From the NCBI GenBank assembly GCA_001898225.1, contig MKTJ01000057.1:186077-250076 (forward strand): a stretch of 64,000 bases of DNA. Direction: 5' to 3'. The notes beneath the pieces were generated by a model, which did not search any database, was not told the origin of the DNA, and saw only the letters and a program-made list of their open reading frames with translations. The translations under genes were made by a program, and so were the position numbers. Shown here piece after piece: positions 61,394-64,000 of this stretch. The number at the start of each line of letters is the position of its first letter. The stretch's first letter is position 1. The DNA comes from Chloroflexi bacterium 54-19 (GTDB lineage Bacteria > Chloroflexota > Chloroflexia > Chloroheliales > Chloroheliaceae).

Positions 61394-64000
61394 ATCACAC
61401 TCGAGATCAACAGCGATGGCGAAATCGCATTGAATACCGACCTGGAAATTGACCTGCCTCCCGCTATGATTGGGGATACGGGGGTTGTAATCGAGGCCCG
61501 TCAGATCAAATTCTGCTTTGATCCAACCAAGCAACGTGGCGTGCAGATCGAAAAGGCAAGCCTGTATCTACCAGGTGAATTGGGCGCTCTTGTAGGAAAT
61601 CTCGAGTTGAAAGATGCCTTCATTGGAAATGGCGGTTTCACTGGCACGGTAAAGGACACTTGGACGCCGGCCCTAAAGGGTGAGCTGTTTGGGCTTAATT
61701 TCACACTCAAGGGAGTTTCAATTGGTTTTGTACAAAATGCGCTAACCGCTTCCTGCATACTCGGTACCATTACCCTTCCGTTCTTTAATGAGGACGTTGA
61801 GGTTGAAATTGCAGTCAATTTGAATGGTACCTTCTCCGTCAAGCTCGGGTCGAAAGGGATTGCATTACTCAAAAGGGAGGGATTGTTCAGCTTTTCAGTT
61901 GATAGCCTCGGCTTTTTGGTTCAAGATGGCTTATTCACGGCAAAGCTCAGCGGTGAGTTAAAACCTCTCTTTGGCGATCTAGATTGGCCCAGTTTCAAGA
62001 TAAACGAACTATCCATCGATTCCGACGGTAATGTTCATCTTGCCGGTGGTTGGTTAAACCTACCCAATCAGTACAGTTTCAGTTTTTATGGCTCCCAATT
62101 CGAGATCACCAAGCTCGGCTTTGGCAAAACCGAAGACGAGGGCAAATGGATCGGGTTCTCGGGCGGTATCAAGCTGGTGGAGGGCCTTCCCGCCGGAGCT
62201 TCAGTTGAGGGACTGCGTATTACCTGGTACGAGGATGGCCGGGATGCCAATATCACCCTCAACGGTGTTGGTGTGGAGTTCGAAGTGCCCGACGTGCTCC
62301 GATTTAAGGGTTCTGTTTCCTACCGTGAGCTCCCAGGCGAGGTGCACCGTTTTGATGGTGATATTAAGTTGGAACTCTTGGCCCTTGATCTCGAAATCGA
62401 TGCCACACTGGTGATAGGCTACGACAAAGATGATAAATATACCTTCTTTGCAATCTATCTGGGCGTGGAGTTGCCAGCGGGCATTCCGCTGTGGTCCACT
62501 GGCCTGGCGCTGTACGGGATGGCAGGACTTTTCGCGCTCGAAATGGAACCGGATAAATCATTACCGGAACACGCCAGCGAGGAGTGGTACGAGAACTCAG
62601 ATGGCAAAACACCTGGCTGGTACAAGCGCCCTACAGAAGGCGTCACCGATCTAAGCAAGAAATGGACGAACCGCCAGGGCAGCCTGGGTCTGGGTGCAGG
62701 TATCACTATAGGCACCGTGGCCGACAACGGTTTTACCTTCTCGGGCAAAATGTTGTTCGCAATCGTCTTTCCGGGACCGATCTTGCTGATTGAGGGTAAA
62801 GCCAACGTGCTAAGGGAGCGTTCTAACCTCGGCGACAATCCGATCTTCCGCGCCCTGGCGGTGCTGGATGGCCGCGCCGCCACCTTCCTTGTCGGCGTCT
62901 CAGTACATTTTGCCTACGGCGACAGTGGTCAACTCATTGACATCGGTGGCAGTGTTGAGGCCTTTTTCAGCTTCACCGATGCGAGCAAATGGCATCTCTA
63001 CCTGGGCCAGAAAGAACCCCGCGAGAAGCGTATCCGCGCCGCGTTTATCTATCACCTGTTCGAGTCCAATTCCTACTGGATGCTGGATGCCACGAAGCTG
63101 CAAACCGGCTCATGGGTGGGCTGGCAGGCCCATTGGGATTTTGGCCCGCTGGGTTTAACCGCTGAAGCCTGGATTGAGGGCAACGCGGTCATCAGCTGGA
63201 AGCCGGTTTATTTCCATGGTGATCTCTGGCTACACGGTAAGGCAGCGCTGAAAATCTTCTGGTTTCGCTTCGGTCTGTCGCTGGACGCCCGGTTGGCCGC
63301 GGATGTCTTTGATCCCTTCCATCTACTAGCAGAGCTCAAGGTGGGTGTGGATTTGCCCTGGTTCCTGCCAGACTTTGACATATCGATCAATTTGGAGTGG
63401 GGACCCGAGCCGGAGAAGCCATTGCTTCCTTTGCCCCTCAAGGAGATCGCTGTCGAGCATTTCAAGGTCAGCACGAGCTGGCCCTTGCCACGTGGTCAGT
63501 TGCTTCTGCCTGTATATGATAGCGATGGTGATGGCTTCCGGGAGGACGGCGATAGAGACGGCATTCCTGATGGTCCAGTAGGGAGCAGCGAACCAGCCGA
63601 CTGGAACACATTGCCGGTTGTGCCATTGGATGGCCGGCCACACCTCACCTTCGGGCGAACGGTGTATGATGACGCCCTGGTGGGCGTTAACCCACAACCG
63701 GTTCTTCCCAACTCTCAACCTCCCGGCTGGGAGTAGGTAGGGAACCCAGACGATAACGAAGGCCCGGTGCGGGTGCGCTATGGCCTGAAAGGCATTGCGC
63801 TACATACATGGGAGCCACAACCACCTCAAGGTCAGGAATGGAAATTGGTCGCCCGCCAGGGATCTACCGGCCCGGCAGACGATGCAATCCCCGCCCTGCA
63901 ACTGTGGGGGTCGTCGGAAGACGACGACGCCATCGGCATTGTGTTCCGCTACCAGGATGGCGACAATTACTATCGCTTTTCTATGGATCGTGAACGCGGA
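61394..64000 (+). pseudogene. Giant beta-rich protein gene, 5'-truncated and with internal stop, partial
   Basis: The coding frame can be followed from 61394 (ITLEINSDGEIAL...) at the IS edge, where a TGA inside the IS closes it upstream. It runs to TAG at 63734-63736, and then continues in the same frame, without any stop, to the end of the window (VGNPDDNEGPVRV...). The protein is a long series of beta strands with no clear enzyme motif. Near 63520-63580 it has a Ca2+-binding thrombospondin type 3-like repeat (DSDGDGF..., DGDRDGIPDG). The part after the stop, IVFRYQDGDNYYRF, looks like a LamG/concanavalin-like domain. TTG at 61430 is the first possible start but has no ribosome site. Both ends of the true gene are missing or damaged here. 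Confidence 0.75.

Noticed and set aside
63734..63736. TAG as pyrrolysine codon
   Set aside because: No sign of the pyrrolysine system here, and the gene is already damaged at its 5' end; a plain mutation is simpler.
1..64000. CRISPR array, tRNA, rRNA or prophage
   Set aside because: No regularly spaced repeats, no tRNA-like TPsiC arms, no rRNA segments and no phage structural or integrase genes were seen.

Overview
The window reads as a chromosomal segment of a free-living bacterium, most likely a Chloroflexota. This phylum call is an inference from style: single-membrane-type secreted proteins, lipoproteins with Thr/Pro-rich linkers, many TTG/GTG starts, large TPR/WD40 and subtilase proteins, and ManD, CtpE-type and GADH3/GMC genes. 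No rRNA or tRNA marker is present to settle it. I found no rRNA, tRNA, CRISPR array or prophage; one insertion sequence lies near the right end.

Left part (0.3-12.5 kb): a plus-strand set of envelope proteins, including a membrane protein with an HEXXH zinc-protease-like motif and three further membrane or anchored proteins. Then come an APH-type kinase and a lipoprotein on the minus strand, more envelope proteins on the plus strand (one with a duplicated domain), an alpha/beta hydrolase, a ManD-type sugar acid dehydratase, and an anchored NTF2-like protein.

Middle (12.6-30.2 kb): a TPR-membrane-WD40 protein, a six-hairpin glycosidase-like protein, a small exported protein followed by a membrane glycosyltransferase and a flippase-like protein, a sulfatase, a DUF4386 membrane protein, an ECF sigma factor with a one-pass partner that looks like its anti-sigma factor, and a large secreted subtilase.

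Stress and transport block (30.6-52.1 kb): a CtpE-like P-type ATPase, a double universal stress protein, a ferritin-like DUF2202 protein, an OmpR-type two-component pair, a UbiB/ABC1 kinase, an MgtA Mg2+ ATPase, a PAP2 phosphatase, a penicillin acylase, a ClC channel with CBS domains, and a NarL-type kinase and regulator that are convergent and overlap at their 3' ends. Two decayed genes lie here: a universal stress protein remnant and an alpha/beta hydrolase remnant related to the intact hydrolase at 9.4 kb.

Right part (52.7-59.8 kb): a tight plus-strand gene run encoding a small HTH protein, a pyruvate-oxidase-like ThDP enzyme, an enolase-superfamily enzyme, an internally duplicated membrane protein, a gluconate dehydrogenase subunit 3-like protein and a GMC flavoprotein. 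It looks like a membrane-linked sugar or sugar-acid oxidation pathway without its own cytochrome c subunit, and it is the best candidate here for an undescribed system. A DDE insertion sequence with clear inverted repeats follows. To its right is a giant beta-rich protein gene that has lost its 5' end at the IS and carries an in-frame amber codon; it runs off the window.
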